A stretch of 64,000 nucleotides of DNA, from the NCBI GenBank assembly GCA_900317305.1, contig ONGG01000007.1, forward strand, positions 55,872 through 119,871, written 5' to 3'. Numbering within the stretch: the stretch's first letter is position 1; every line of letters begins with the position of its first letter. The notes beneath the pieces are model-generated. The model searched no databases. It had not been told where the DNA came from and worked only from the letters and a program-made list of their open reading frames with translations. Positions 1 through 9,212 of this stretch are shown piece after piece. This stretch comes from an uncultured Prevotellaceae bacterium. GTDB taxonomy: Bacteria > Bacteroidota > Bacteroidia > Bacteroidales > Bacteroidaceae. Position numbers and translations under genes: made by a program.

Positions 1-1
1 C

Positions 2-358
2 GACGAGGGCAGCTGCGTGGGCATAGCCAACGAGGTGGGCACCGCCAAGATAGCCAATCCATTCTCGGCAGGCGACATCAGCTATGTAGAGTCGCCCTAC
101 AGCTACAACTCCATCACCGACTTCCAAGACAACATCCGCTCGATACGCAACATCTGGTATGGCAGCACCGACGGCAAAGTGGCCGACAACAGCTTCAACA
201 GCTTCTTCGCCAACGTGGGGCAGGACAGCACCAACAAAGCCGTGAACGATGCCGTGAACGATGCCATCAGCAAGATTGGCTCCATGCCCTCACCCTTCGT
301 GAAATACTGCTCCACCATCTGGAACATCGAGTTCTCTGAATATAACAAATGGAACTAA
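2..358 (+). CDS. C-terminal fragment of an imelysin-family lipoprotein
   Basis: Only the last 118 codons are inside the window; the frame is open from base 2. The tail contains a SYNSITDFQDNIRSI-type stretch and an Asn/Asp-rich helix ending near FVKYC. I associate this with the C-terminal helical half of imelysin (IrpA-like, peptidase M75) proteins, which are envelope proteins linked to metal uptake. The next gene downstream is a di-haem oxidoreductase, and this pairing is familiar in Bacteroidota, which supports the call. The first methionine-like codon in the window is an internal GTG at 17, so no start is present. Family assignment rests on the tail only. Confidence 0.65.
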   Translation, partial: DEGSCVGIANEVGTAKIANPFSAGDISYVESPYSYNSITDFQDNIRSIRNIWYGSTDGKVADNSFNSFFANVGQDSTNKAVNDAVNDAISKIGSMPSPFVKYCSTIWNIEFSEYNKWN

Positions 359-392
359 TTCTCTCGGACATCATTTTTACGTAAACAACCTG

Positions 393-433
393 CCACCCGA
401 AACGCCTTGCCTTAGGGCAAGACGTTTTGGTGG
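393..433 (+). terminator. Long hairpin between imelysin and di-haem oxidoreductase genes
   Basis: An inverted repeat with a TTAG loop (412-415) pairs GCC/GGC, TTG/CAA and then about ten further base pairs outwards, with one mismatch and one bulge, closing CCACC with GGTGG. It is followed by GTTTAATCCC, a weak T-tract. It lies 20 bases before the next start codon, so it may be a partial terminator that lowers expression of the downstream gene. Confidence 0.5.
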
Positions 434-453
434 TTTAATCCCACAATACCAAA

Positions 454-2244
454 ATGAAGAAAAAACAAACGACACGAAACATCCACCTCGCACAAATTGG
501 AATGATCTGTGCCGCCACGCTCATGCTGGGCACAGCATGCCATGATGACAATGATGACACTCAAAACGGCCTCGGAACACTCACCCCATCCGAGGAAGTC
601 TTCGGCAAAGCCAACGACGTGTTCAGTGCCGAGGAATGGTATCCGGGCGGAGTGCTAGGCACCACCGAAAAAGCCAGTTACTCGGCAGCCGCCCCCGCTG
701 TAGAGCACATCGCAGGGATGGAAGAAGACTTCAACACTGGCGAAGACCTCTTCGAACATCTCTACACCTTCGAGCAAGCCCCCCGAAAAGGCCTTGGCCC
801 AGCATGGGTGCGCAATGGCTGCATCTACTGCCATCCCTCATACGGCCATGGCAAGCGCCAGTCCAACTACCGTGCCAACACCATTGGCAACGGCTATCTG
901 CTCGTGATCTACCATCCCGACAACAATGCCTACATCAGCGAGGTGACCGGAATGCCCCAGACACAGGCCATGACACCTTTCAAGGCGCCCATCGACGAGA
1001 ACCAGATCAGTATTGAGTGGAAGAACGTGACGGCTATGGAGAGCGGGATACCCATGCAGTTTGCCGACGGAGAGACCTACTCGCTGATTTACCCAGAAGT
1101 CCGCATACCCCAATCGGCTTTCAACACCGACCCCAAGCCCGAGAACTACGAAGTGAGACTTGAGTCGACCATCGGTATCTATGGAACCGGACTCCTTGAT
1201 GCCATCAGCGATGAGGACATGCGTGAGCAATACCGCAAGGAAGCGCCCTACGTGGAACTCAACCCAGCCATGTGGGACAAAGCAGCCAACGATTTCGCCG
1301 CCAGTGCCTACTACAAAGCCCCCTACAATGACCTGGGCACCTTCCGCGGCACTCACGGTCCGGTGAAGCGCTTCACCTACGCCATGACACGCGGCTCGCT
1401 GCAAGATGGTGCCGGAGCAAACGCCATTTGGAACATCACCAACGTGACCCGCTCCGACCGCCACTACCTCTATTCCTCTCCGGCATGGGCCAATGCACAA
1501 AGCCAGGACCCTGAGGTGATCAGCTATATCAAAGAGCATGGAGCCGATGTCACCAGCATCTTGCATCCTTACTATGCCGACGGCACCGACGAAGGCATTG
1601 CCGAGCGCGTGAAAGAGATATTGAGCGTCACCTCCATCGCCGCCAAGCCCACATTCGACAAATATCTCTTCAATGGAGCACCTTACTTGGGCGAGGAGGA
1701 GATGAGCGACAAACAATACTACCAATTCATGGTATGGCACCGTGGCCTGGCCGTGCCCGCCGCACGCGACCTGAACGACTCCGACGTGAAACGTGGCAAG
1801 CAGCTCTTCACCGAAATAGGCTGTACCCAGTGCCACCGCCCGTCGTGGACGACAGGCGACGACAACATGTGGGTGGACGCCAGCATCAAGTCATACGCCA
1901 ACACCAACAACTTGGCCCATGACGGAGACTACACCAAACTGCTTCCCAAATACCCGAAGCAGACCATCTGGCCCTACACCGACATGGTGCAGCACCGGCT
2001 TTTCATGTTGAACGACATCCGCACCGGCTGGTGCCGCACCACCCCGCTCTGGGGCCGTGGCCTGTCGCGCCAGCTCACTGGTGCCGACGACCGGCTGCAT
2101 GACTGTCGTGCCCGCACCGAGATAGAGGCCATCATGTGGCACGGATATAGCAAGCAGAGCGACGCCTACGAGTCGACGTTAAGGTTCTTCAACCTGAAAA
2201 AGAGCGACCGTGACGCCATTGTGAAATTCATCCGATCAATTTAA
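454..2244 (+). CDS. Di-haem oxidoreductase lipoprotein (DUF1111, thiol-oxidoreductase/peroxidase-like)
   Basis: 596 residues. The N-terminus is a lipoprotein signal with lipobox LGTAC (Cys29), followed by an acidic DDNDD linker. Two c-type haem sites are visible: CIYCH at residues 123-127 and CTQCH at 457-461. This spacing fits the DHOR/DUF1111 family, which resembles MauG and cytochrome c peroxidases. The protein should act outside the inner membrane, anchored by lipid, in electron transfer or peroxide handling. The partner imelysin gene lies upstream, and the ResB/CcsA haem-attachment protein encoded next would be needed to mature it. The substrate is not evident. Confidence 0.85.
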   Translation: MKKKQTTRNIHLAQIGMICAATLMLGTACHDDNDDTQNGLGTLTPSEEVFGKANDVFSAEEWYPGGVLGTTEKASYSAAAPAVEHIAGMEEDFNTGEDLFEHLYTFEQAPRKGLGPAWVRNGCIYCHPSYGHGKRQSNYRANTIGNGYLLVIYHPDNNAYISEVTGMPQTQAMTPFKAPIDENQISIEWKNVTAMESGIPMQFADGETYSLIYPEVRIPQSAFNTDPKPENYEVRLESTIGIYGTGLLDAISDEDMREQYRKEAPYVELNPAMWDKAANDFAASAYYKAPYNDLGTFRGTHGPVKRFTYAMTRGSLQDGAGANAIWNITNVTRSDRHYLYSSPAWANAQSQDPEVISYIKEHGADVTSILHPYYADGTDEGIAERVKEILSVTSIAAKPTFDKYLFNGAPYLGEEEMSDKQYYQFMVWHRGLAVPAARDLNDSDVKRGKQLFTEIGCTQCHRPSWTTGDDNMWVDASIKSYANTNNLAHDGDYTKLLPKYPKQTIWPYTDMVQHRLFMLNDIRTGWCRTTPLWGRGLSRQLTGADDRLHDCRARTEIEAIMWHGYSKQSDAYESTLRFFNLKKSDRDAIVKFIRSI

Positions 2245-2257
2245 AAATCCACTCATT

Positions 2258-2294
2258 CTAGGGCGTGCCGTATGCACGCCCTAGATTTTCTTTG
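2258..2294 (+). terminator. Rho-independent terminator after the di-haem oxidoreductase gene
   Basis: A perfect 11-bp stem (CTAGGGCGTGC at 2258-2268 with GCACGCCCTAG at 2274-2284), a five-base loop and a T-rich tail (ATTTTCTTTG). It ends 12 bases before the ccsA-like start codon, so the two genes are probably separated transcriptionally or only partly coupled. Confidence 0.8.
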
Positions 2295-2305
2295 TCTCAC
2301 ACTCC

Positions 2306-4456
2306 ATGCTCAAACGACTGCTCATCTTCGTCTATTCGGTACTTGTCGTGACAATGGCCATTGCCACCATTGTGGAAAAGTACCAAGGCACAGCCTTTAC
2401 TCAATCGCATATCTATGCCTCATGGTGGTTTACCGTCCTCTGGGCCGTGCTCACAGCCCTGGGCATAGCATGGATAGTGAGACGCCGCATGCGCAAAGCC
2501 TATCTTCTCACGTTGCATCTCTCGTTTGTCGTCATCCTTGCCGGCGCACTGCTCACCCGCCTCACCTCGAGAAGCGGCATGATGCATCTACGTGAGGGCA
2601 TGGAAGTCAGCCATTATGAACAATGGGGCGATGACGGCAGCACCACGCCCGGGAAACTGCCCTTCAGCATTCGTCTCGAACGATTCGACATCACTTATCA
2701 CGAGGGCACCTCGTCGGTTTCGGACTATGTATCACACATCAAGGTGGCCACCCCTGCCGACACCATGCAGGCCATTGTCTCGATGAACAATATCTTCACG
2801 CGAAAAGGCGTACGGCTCTATCAGAACAGTTTCGACACCGACGGCAAAGGTTCCTTCCTCACCGTAAGCATCGACCCGTGGGGCATCGCCGTAAACTATC
2901 TGGGTTACGCCCTGCTCTTCATATCACTCATCTGGATGCTCATCACCCCCCAAGGCACATTCCGCAAACTACTGAGCGACAAACGATTGTTTTCAACAGT
3001 TCTCCTCGTGCTCCTGTCCATTGGATATGGCACGCCGAAATTATCGGCCGCTCCCCGCGTGCTCCCTGAGACAACAGCTGAGCAATTCGGCCGTCTCCAC
3101 ATGCTCTACAACGGCCGCATCTGCCAATTGCAGACCTACGCCCTCGACTTCACCAAGAAGATCTGTGGCAAGCGAAGTTACAACGGATACAGCGCTGAGC
3201 AAGTGCTCACCGGATTCATTTTCTACCACGCCGACTGGAGCCACGAGCCCCTCGTCAAAGTGAAGAGCGGTGCGGTGAGAGAAAGGCTGGGACTAGGAAA
3301 AAATGTATCGGTGGACGACTTCTTCGGCAATGGTGACTACATCCTTGGGCCATTGCTTCAGGAATACTATCAGGGCCAGCAAGACAAGTTGCATAAAGAT
3401 GTGCTTGAACTTGACGACAAGCTCCAACTCATATTCGAATTACGCCAGGAAGTGCCACTAAAACTCTTTCCCTACAGCAGCAAGGAAGGACTGAAGTGGT
3501 ATTCGCCAGCCGACAAACTGCCCCCAGAAATGGAGGAAAGCCGACAACAATATATCCATGCCATCATGCCACTCCTACGCGACGCAGCCAAGGCAGGACA
3601 CGACAACGTGGTGGCAGAGGGTATCGGCAAGATGCAGGGATACCAGAAGCGTTATGGGGGGACGTCATTGCCCAGTCAAGTACGCACTTGGGCCGAGCGG
3701 ACCTACAACGGTGTACCATTCACCACCCTGCTCTTCATGCTCAACCTGGGCATGGCCATCGTATCGCTGTTTGCGGGCAGACTGTCAAGAATCGTATTGG
3801 TGGTCTCGGCCCTGCTGCAGACATTGGTACTGGCCCTGAGGTGGATCATCAGCGGGAACGCGCCCATGAGCAATGGCTATGAAACGATGTTGCTGATGGC
3901 TTGGATAGCCACATGGCTGGCCATAGCGATGGCCCGCCGCGCCCGAATCATGGTCACCTTTGGCTTTCTCACAAGTGGATTCTTCCTGCTGGTATCACAT
4001 CTCGGACAACTCAACCCACAAATCAGTCACCTGATGCCCGTGCTCAACTCACCTCTGCTCAGCATCCATGTGAGCATCATCATGCTGGCCTATACGCTGC
4101 TCTGCATGACCTTCGCATGCGGGGTCACCGCACTCCTCCGACCCCAGAAAGCCCTCTATCTGCAGCGACTCTCCATGTTGTTTCTCTATCCCTCGCTTTC
4201 GGCCTTGGGCATAGGCATCTTCACAGGAGCCATCTGGGCCAACATCAGTTGGGGAACCTATTGGAGCTGGGACCCCAAGGAGACCTGGGCGCTCATCACG
4301 CTCATGACCTATGCGGTGGCAGCCCACAGGCATACCCTCTCGTCACTCCAACGAGCGCGCACCTATCATCTGTTCATGGTTCTCGCCTTTCTCACCTTAC
4401 TGATGACCTACTTCGGCGTCAACTATTTCCTTGGCGGGATGCACTCCTATGCCTGA
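2306..4456 (+). CDS. ccsA: Cytochrome c biogenesis protein, fused ResB-like and CcsA domains
   Basis: 716 residues. The N-terminal third has hydrophobic helices around a periplasmic stretch, as in ResB/Ccs1. The C-terminal third is a run of membrane helices carrying the haem-handling WWD-type motif WGTYWSWDPKETW near residue 650, diagnostic of CcsA/CcmC/CcmF. Fused CcsBA (system II) proteins move haem across the inner membrane and attach it to CxxCH apoproteins. The obvious local client is the di-haem lipoprotein just upstream. ATG 2306 is used because it opens directly into a membrane helix. The stop overlaps the convergent small membrane gene by 10 bases. Confidence 0.88.
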   Translation: MLKRLLIFVYSVLVVTMAIATIVEKYQGTAFTQSHIYASWWFTVLWAVLTALGIAWIVRRRMRKAYLLTLHLSFVVILAGALLTRLTSRSGMMHLREGMEVSHYEQWGDDGSTTPGKLPFSIRLERFDITYHEGTSSVSDYVSHIKVATPADTMQAIVSMNNIFTRKGVRLYQNSFDTDGKGSFLTVSIDPWGIAVNYLGYALLFISLIWMLITPQGTFRKLLSDKRLFSTVLLVLLSIGYGTPKLSAAPRVLPETTAEQFGRLHMLYNGRICQLQTYALDFTKKICGKRSYNGYSAEQVLTGFIFYHADWSHEPLVKVKSGAVRERLGLGKNVSVDDFFGNGDYILGPLLQEYYQGQQDKLHKDVLELDDKLQLIFELRQEVPLKLFPYSSKEGLKWYSPADKLPPEMEESRQQYIHAIMPLLRDAAKAGHDNVVAEGIGKMQGYQKRYGGTSLPSQVRTWAERTYNGVPFTTLLFMLNLGMAIVSLFAGRLSRIVLVVSALLQTLVLALRWIISGNAPMSNGYETMLLMAWIATWLAIAMARRARIMVTFGFLTSGFFLLVSHLGQLNPQISHLMPVLNSPLLSIHVSIIMLAYTLLCMTFACGVTALLRPQKALYLQRLSMLFLYPSLSALGIGIFTGAIWANISWGTYWSWDPKETWALITLMTYAVAAHRHTLSSLQRARTYHLFMVLAFLTLLMTYFGVNYFLGGMHSYA

Positions 4457-4842
4457 ATATCCTCGCCACTCATCAGCGCCATCACGAAGAACGCCACCTG
4501 CAAGGCCACCGACACCCCAAGGACTATCCACCCCAGCCAATAGAACACCTTGTTGAAGGGGATGTCGTCCTGCGGCTTGAGAAACCGCCAATAACCAATC
4601 ACCGCCATCACCATCACCGCCAAGCCCATCATCTGACGTTCCAGGAAACCGAACGGCAGCAGGAGGTCGACAATCTGGATGAGTTTGAGCACCGCACCGG
4701 CGAAAAGCACATACACACAGTTGTAGAGCGCGTTGCGTGTGCGTTTGTTTTGTCTGGACTTGTCAATACAAAACACCATCAGCACTACGATGGCAAGGAA
4801 GAGCACGACATTTCTGAACAAAGGGTTATATAAGATTTGCAT
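4447..4842 (-). CDS. Small four-helix membrane protein, function unknown
   Basis: 131 residues from the ATG at 4842. The longer reading frame to 4896 would begin inside the rny terminator hairpin, so it is unlikely. Four hydrophobic segments are separated by short basic loops (for example DKSRQNKRTRN after the first). I do not recognise a family. It is convergent with the ccsA-like gene (10-bp overlap) and lies downstream of rny, from which a strong terminator separates it. Confidence 0.6.
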   Translation of the reverse strand: MQILYNPLFRNVVLFLAIVVLMVFCIDKSRQNKRTRNALYNCVYVLFAGAVLKLIQIVDLLLPFGFLERQMMGLAVMVMAVIGYWRFLKPQDDIPFNKVFYWLGWIVLGVSVALQVAFFVMALMSGEDIQA

Positions 4843-4883
4843 CGCGATAGGGGAAAAATTAGCTTCAAGGTAGGATGGGAAGT

Positions 4884-4931
4884 AAAAACCACACATTGAT
4901 GTCGCAGGAAAACGACGTCAATGTGTGGTTT
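4884..4931 (-). terminator. Terminator of the zapA-rny operon
   Basis: A 19-bp stem with one G-T pair (4886-4904 with 4913-4931) and an eight-base loop. On the minus strand it is followed by a run of five T. It lies 19 bases past the rny stop codon. Confidence 0.88.
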
Positions 4932-4949
4932 GCAATAGCGGCCAGTCGG

Positions 4950-6491
4950 TTACTTGGCGTAAGCCACCGAGCGGGTCTCGCGGATGACCGTGATCTTCAC
5001 CTGTCCGGGATAGGTCATCTCGTTCTGTATCTTATTGGCAATCTCGCCAGAGAGAGCCTCTGTCTCCTTGTCGTCCATTTTGTCGGCCCCCACGATGACG
5101 CGGAGCTCGCGACCGGCCTGGATGGCATAGGTCTTTGTCACGCCAGGATAACTCATGGCAATGGCCTCAAGGTCGTTGAGACGCTTGATGTATGCCTCCA
5201 CAATTTCCCTTCGTGCACCAGGACGGGCACCCGAGATGGCATCACAAATCTGCACGATAGGAGCGAGAAGAGTGTTCATCTCCATCTCGTCATGGTGAGC
5301 GCCAATGGCATTGCAGATATCGGGTTTCTCCTTGTATTTCTCTGCGATTTTGGCACCATATAGTGCGTGTGGCAGGTCGCTTTCCTCATCGGGCACCTTA
5401 CCGATATCGTGGAGCAGTCCGGCGCGCTTTGCCTTTTTCGGATTGAGGCCAAGTTCGGAGGCCATCACCGCGCAGAGGTTGGCCGTCTCGCGTGCATGCT
5501 GCAACAGGTTCTGTCCGTAGGATGAGCGGTATTTCATCTTTCCGATGATGCGTATGAGTTCGGGGTGCAAGCCATGGACACCCAGGTCGATGGCGGTGCG
5601 CTTTCCAATCTCAATCACCTCGTTGTCGAGTTGTTTCTTGACCTTGGCCACAACCTCCTCGATGCGGGCGGGATGGATACGGCCGTCGGCCACCAGTTGG
5701 TGGAGCGCCAGACGGCACACCTCACGGCGTATGGGATCGAAAGCTGAGATAACGATAGCTTCGGGAGTATCATCGACCACGATTTCCACGCCTGTGGCAG
5801 CCTCGAGAGCCCTGATATTCCTTCCCTCACGGCCAATGATGCGTCCTTTTACCTCGTCGTTGTCGATATGGAATACGCTGACGGAGTTTTCAATAGCGGT
5901 CTCGGTGGCCACCCTCTGAATGGTCTGAATGACGATTTTCTTGGCCTGGGCGTTGGCATTGAGCTTGGCCTCGTCCATAATCTCGTTCACATAACTGGCA
6001 GCATCGGTACGGGCCTCATCCTTAAGGCTTTCCACGAGACGGTTCTTGGCCTCCTCGGCACTCAATCCAGAGAGTTCCTCAAGTTTTTCCCTCTCCTGCG
6101 ACTGCATTTTCTCCAATTCCTCCTGCTTGATGAGGAGCAGTTTCTTCTCGTTGTCGATTCTCTTCTGTCCCTGTTCCACCTCTTGCTTGCGGCGGCCCAG
6201 TTCCTCTTGACGCTGGTTGAGCGAGATCTCGCGCTGCTTGAGCCGGCTTTCGCTCTGCTGCAGTTTTTGGTTACGGGTTTGCACCTCTTTCTCCAATTCT
6301 GCCTTTTTGTTAAGGAATTTCTCCTTTACCTCCAGCATTTTTTTCTCCTTGATGACTTCTGCGTCTTTTTGGGCAGTATCTATCATCTCGTTGTATTTCC
6401 CCTTGATGACATGGAGAAATCCCATGTAGCCAGCAATCGCGCCTAAAATAAGGCATACGACTGCGACAATTATTATTGTTATGATATCCAT
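4950..6491 (-). CDS. rny: Ribonuclease Y
   Basis: 513 residues, the usual length for RNase Y, a membrane-anchored endoribonuclease that starts mRNA decay. Domain order: one N-terminal membrane helix (about residues 3-25); a long Glu/Lys/Gln-rich coiled coil to about 190; a KH domain with GREGRNIR near 205; and an HD hydrolase domain with [12 protein letters not shown] and a later GAHHDE metal site. Nothing is missing. It is the last gene of a coiled-coil/zapA/rny operon read from the promoter near 7250. A 117-base gap before its start may hold a structured RNA. Confidence 0.97.
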   Translation of the reverse strand: MDIITIIIVAVVCLILGAIAGYMGFLHVIKGKYNEMIDTAQKDAEVIKEKKMLEVKEKFLNKKAELEKEVQTRNQKLQQSESRLKQREISLNQRQEELGRRKQEVEQGQKRIDNEKKLLLIKQEELEKMQSQEREKLEELSGLSAEEAKNRLVESLKDEARTDAASYVNEIMDEAKLNANAQAKKIVIQTIQRVATETAIENSVSVFHIDNDEVKGRIIGREGRNIRALEAATGVEIVVDDTPEAIVISAFDPIRREVCRLALHQLVADGRIHPARIEEVVAKVKKQLDNEVIEIGKRTAIDLGVHGLHPELIRIIGKMKYRSSYGQNLLQHARETANLCAVMASELGLNPKKAKRAGLLHDIGKVPDEESDLPHALYGAKIAEKYKEKPDICNAIGAHHDEMEMNTLLAPIVQICDAISGARPGARREIVEAYIKRLNDLEAIAMSYPGVTKTYAIQAGRELRVIVGADKMDDKETEALSGEIANKIQNEMTYPGQVKITVIRETRSVAYAK

Positions 6492-6608
6492 TATTAATAA
6501 GAAGTTATGTTATTGATGATATTCTTCTTTCTTCGGTATCCCCTTGACGTGGCTGTCATCCCTGATGACAGCAAGAATGCCCGTGACAACAGGCAGCCGT
6601 GCCGGTCG
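6492..6608 (-). other. Structured gap between zapA and rny, possible small RNA
   Basis: The gap contains a perfect 9-bp stem with a three-base loop (6552-6560 with 6564-6572). On the minus strand this stem can be extended into a rod: a CCUGUUG/CAAGGGG-type outer helix with one mismatch, separated from the hairpin by a large asymmetric bubble. This shape, and the position next to zapA, recall 6S RNA, which adjoins zapA in Gammaproteobacteria. No separate promoter was seen, so the call stays weak; it could simply be a processed leader of rny. Confidence 0.25.
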
Positions 6609-6917
6609 TCATTTGTCGGCCTGCAATGCTTCCTCGATCTCCGAAGTAAGTTTTACGAGAATATCACTAAAAGGCGCAGTGTCATTGCGCTCAGACTCTT
6701 TCTCATATCTGAGTGCAATATCGATGAGCGACATATACAAAACGTCTATGGCGCTCTTCTTTCCCTGTGCCCTTGCGGTGTAGGTAGTTACCGTATTGGT
6801 TATAAGCTTGGCAGCCCTGCGATACAATTCCTCCTCTTCAGGGAAAATCCTCATCGGAATCTCTGTATCGTAGACATGCAATCTTATATGTAGTTTTTCT
6901 CTTCCTTCTTCAGACAT
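6609..6917 (-). CDS. zapA: Cell division protein ZapA
   Basis: 102 residues, the normal ZapA size. The start MSEEGREKLHIRLHVYDTEI is followed by the family pattern of a short beta-rich head (about residues 8-30), then YRRAAKLITNTV and a long amphipathic helix (DVLYMSLIDIALRYEKES) that forms the coiled-coil dimer. ZapA binds FtsZ and bundles filaments at the septum. It follows a small coiled-coil gene by 8 bases and precedes rny, an arrangement common in Bacteroidales. Confidence 0.9.
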   Translation of the reverse strand: MSEEGREKLHIRLHVYDTEIPMRIFPEEEELYRRAAKLITNTVTTYTARAQGKKSAIDVLYMSLIDIALRYEKESERNDTAPFSDILVKLTSEIEEALQADK

Positions 6918-6925
6918 CTGTCACG

Positions 6926-7219
6926 TCATTTCTCACTTAAGAGCGTGATACATTTGTTGACCGACCTGATGAGCTTGTTCAGTTTGGCCTTGGCTGCCTC
7001 CAAGTCGCCGTCGCTGACCTCAAGCATCCTTGCGGTCTTCAGGTTTTCGAAGTTTTTCTGCGTCGCACTCAACGTGGTCTCCATCTTCTTGATGCGCCCA
7101 TCGCGCTCATCGAGTTTGCTCCTCAAGTCGGCATTCTCCTTCTTGAGGTTCTCATACTGAATAATGAGCTGTCGCACACGTGTTGAGAAAAGCGCGATAG
7201 TCTTGTCTTCGGCAGTCAT
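6926..7219 (-). CDS. Small coiled-coil protein upstream of zapA
   Basis: 97 residues, almost entirely predicted helix. Heptad-rich segments include VRQLIIQYENLKKENADLRS and DERDGRIKKMETTLSAT, and it ends KCITLLSEK. No catalytic motif or membrane segment. It is translated 8 bases before zapA and is the first gene after a strong promoter. Its size and context suggest a ZapB-like or ZapA-partner role in division, but this is inference from position and coiled-coil character only. Confidence 0.75.
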   Translation of the reverse strand: MTAEDKTIALFSTRVRQLIIQYENLKKENADLRSKLDERDGRIKKMETTLSATQKNFENLKTARMLEVSDGDLEAAKAKLNKLIRSVNKCITLLSEK

Positions 7220-7236
7220 ACTTCTGATTTTGGCTA

Positions 7237-7268
7237 CAAAATTACATCATAAAATTAGAATCACCAAA
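7237..7268 (-). promoter_or_regulatory. Promoter of the coiled-coil/zapA/rny operon
   Basis: On the minus strand, TAATTTTG (7237-7244) matches the Bacteroidota -7 box TAnnTTTG. A TTTG -33 box (7265-7268) sits 20 bases upstream. It lies 18 bases before the first start codon of the operon. Confidence 0.75.
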
Positions 7269-7351
7269 AAAAACAGGTGAATTTTGGCAGATGTGTAGTT
7301 TTAGCGCCTGTTTGCGCACGAAAGGCAAACATTTGGCTGATACCTACGGCG

Positions 7352-7981
7352 TTACTTCGCCGTTTGCTCCTCGTTCTTCCTAGGTTCCTTCTTTGCCAAC
7401 ATCACCACTTGGTAGACGAAGTCGGTGATCCACTTCTGGCTGAAACCAAGTTTTCCGTTATACTGACGCACCCCGAGCACGGCCTTTACCACGGCCGGGT
7501 CTTTGTAGTCGTTCTTATGAAAGATATCATTGACGGTCTTCTCGGTCATACTGTAAATGGCGCTCTTGAAAAACGACGGCAATCTCAACTTGAATTTCAT
7601 CAAGTTGCCCGTGAGCATCATGAGGTCTTGCGAGAAAGCCTGGAACTGTATCAGATAGGGTTGCACGTCTTGCATGCGCTTGCAGTTCTTTTTCAGCGAA
7701 TTTTCGATTTCCTTGAAGAATTCGTCATCAGTATTGTAAATACTTTTCATCATTTTCCGACATCTACTTTTCTCGCCCACGCCCAGTTTATTGTTCACAG
7801 TAGGAACACGCAGTGTGGTCTTGAAAGTGCGCAAGTCGGGAAGAGAAGCCAGATTAGTAATACCGAATCTCTCGGCCAAGCATGCCTGGAAATACACCCT
7901 GACAAGAGTCATATAGTCTTCAATACCTCCGACTTTGGTCTCTTCGCTCTTTTTTCCAAATAATCTTGAGAAAAAACTCAT
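7352..7981 (-). CDS. Conserved-looking cytoplasmic protein of unknown function
   Basis: 209 residues, starting MSFFSRLFGKKSEETK. No signal peptide. It is mostly helical and basic (pI clearly high by inspection), with Lys/Arg-rich patches such as KSRCRKMMKSIYN and KKNCKRMQD. It has no motif that I can tie to a family. It is monocistronic: its own promoter lies 44 bases upstream, and the neighbouring operons are separate. It is intact with ordinary codon use. I make no functional claim. Confidence 0.7.
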   Translation of the reverse strand: MSFFSRLFGKKSEETKVGGIEDYMTLVRVYFQACLAERFGITNLASLPDLRTFKTTLRVPTVNNKLGVGEKSRCRKMMKSIYNTDDEFFKEIENSLKKNCKRMQDVQPYLIQFQAFSQDLMMLTGNLMKFKLRLPSFFKSAIYSMTEKTVNDIFHKNDYKDPAVVKAVLGVRQYNGKLGFSQKWITDFVYQVVMLAKKEPRKNEEQTAK

Positions 7982-8024
7982 AATATGTTTAGAATTTTGA
8001 TAATAACAAAAATAGATTTGAGCA

Positions 8025-8056
8025 CAAAGTTACAACAAAAAAGGAAAAACGGCAAA
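8025..8056 (-). promoter_or_regulatory. Promoter of the unknown gene at 7352-7981
   Basis: On the minus strand, TAACTTTG (8025-8032) with TTTG (8053-8056) 20 bases upstream, a full match to the Bacteroidota promoter. Confidence 0.75.
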
Positions 8057-8212
8057 GAATAATCGTGAAAATCTGTCGTTCGTCCACCAACACGCCTCTT
8101 GAAGAGTCTGAGACCACGTCAGTCGGAGTGGTGATGGCATATAGATTCTAAACAAATAATAAAAAAAGCACAAAATCAACAAATAAGTTTTTTTATTTAC
8201 AACATTTATTTG

Positions 8213-8220
8213 TAACTTTG
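8213..8220 (+). promoter_or_regulatory. -7 box of the rfbA-wzc promoter
   Basis: TAACTTTG matches TAnnTTTG. The -33 region is T-rich (TTTTTTT near 8188-8194) rather than a clean TTTG. Transcription from here would give a leader of about 85 bases before the rfbA start. The 330-base divergent gap between the two genes holds nothing else recognisable. Confidence 0.65.
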
Positions 8221-8313
8221 CACGCAAATTTCGACAAAGGCGTCCATTTCCGCACCTCAAGGTGCCGGGATGGCGCATTAAGTTATGCCCAGACATTCAG
8301 AAACCACAGGAAT

Positions 8314-9204
8314 ATGAAAGGAATTGTATTGGCAGGAGGGTCGGGCACCCGTCTCTACCCTATTACCAAAGGCATCAGCAAGCAGCTAATCCCCATATTC
8401 GACAAGCCGATGATATACTACCCCATATCAGTATTGATGCTTGCCGGCATACGCGAGATATTGATTATCTCCACCCCCCACGACCTTCCTGGCTTCAAGA
8501 GGTTATTGGGCGATGGCCACGAGTATGGCGTGAGTTTCTCCTACGCCGAGCAGCCCAGTCCAGACGGTCTTGCCCAGGCTTTCATCATCGGAGAGGAATT
8601 CGTGGGCGACGACACAGTCTGCCTTGTTCTTGGCGACAACATCTTCCATGGTACGGATTTCACCAAATACCTGCAGCGCAGCGTAGCCTCAGCCTCTGAG
8701 GGCAAAGCCACCGTTTTCGGGTATTATGTGAACGACCCACAGCGCTATGGCGTGGCAGAGATTGACAACGAGGGCAATTGCCTGAGTATTGAGGAGAAGC
8801 CCGCCTGTCCGAAGAGCAACTATGCTGTAGTGGGGTTGTATTTCTATCCCAACTCGGTGGTGGAGATAGCCAAGCATATCAAGCCCAGTGCGCGTGGTGA
8901 ACTGGAGATCACCTCAGTGAACCAGGCCTATCTGGAAAAGGGCCAGCTGAAAGTAGAGAAGTTGCCCCGTGGCTTTGCTTGGCTCGACACTGGCACGCAC
9001 GACAGTCTGGCCGAGGCCAGCACCTTCATCGAGGTGATAGAGAAGCGGCAAGGCCTGAAGATAGCATGCCTTGAGGAGATTGCCTACCTGAATGGCTGGA
9101 TTGACCGCGACACCCTCCTTGAGAGCGCCCGTGTGATGGAGAAGAACGACTATGGCAAGTATCTGTTGAAACTAGCCGACACCAAAGAAAACAACAACAA
9201 ATAA
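8314..9204 (+). CDS. rfbA: Glucose-1-phosphate thymidylyltransferase
   Basis: 296 residues from ATG 8314, preceded by AGGA. A longer frame from a TTG at 8218 would overlap the promoter and is rejected. The N-terminus [18 protein letters not shown] is the nucleotide-binding signature of sugar nucleotidyltransferases, and [20 protein letters not shown] follows as in RmlA. The enzyme makes dTDP-glucose from dTTP and glucose-1-phosphate, the first step to dTDP-L-rhamnose. The last step enzyme, RfbD, is encoded separately near 47.1 kb. It is followed after 8 bases by a Wzc-type kinase, so precursor supply and polysaccharide export are co-expressed. Confidence 0.95.
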   Translation: MKGIVLAGGSGTRLYPITKGISKQLIPIFDKPMIYYPISVLMLAGIREILIISTPHDLPGFKRLLGDGHEYGVSFSYAEQPSPDGLAQAFIIGEEFVGDDTVCLVLGDNIFHGTDFTKYLQRSVASASEGKATVFGYYVNDPQRYGVAEIDNEGNCLSIEEKPACPKSNYAVVGLYFYPNSVVEIAKHIKPSARGELEITSVNQAYLEKGQLKVEKLPRGFAWLDTGTHDSLAEASTFIEVIEKRQGLKIACLEEIAYLNGWIDRDTLLESARVMEKNDYGKYLLKLADTKENNNK

Positions 9205-9212
9205 AATAAAAA

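Noticed and set aside
8218-8313. Extended N-terminus of RfbA from TTG 8218
   Set aside because: It overlaps the promoter -7 box, and family members start at MKGIVLAGG.
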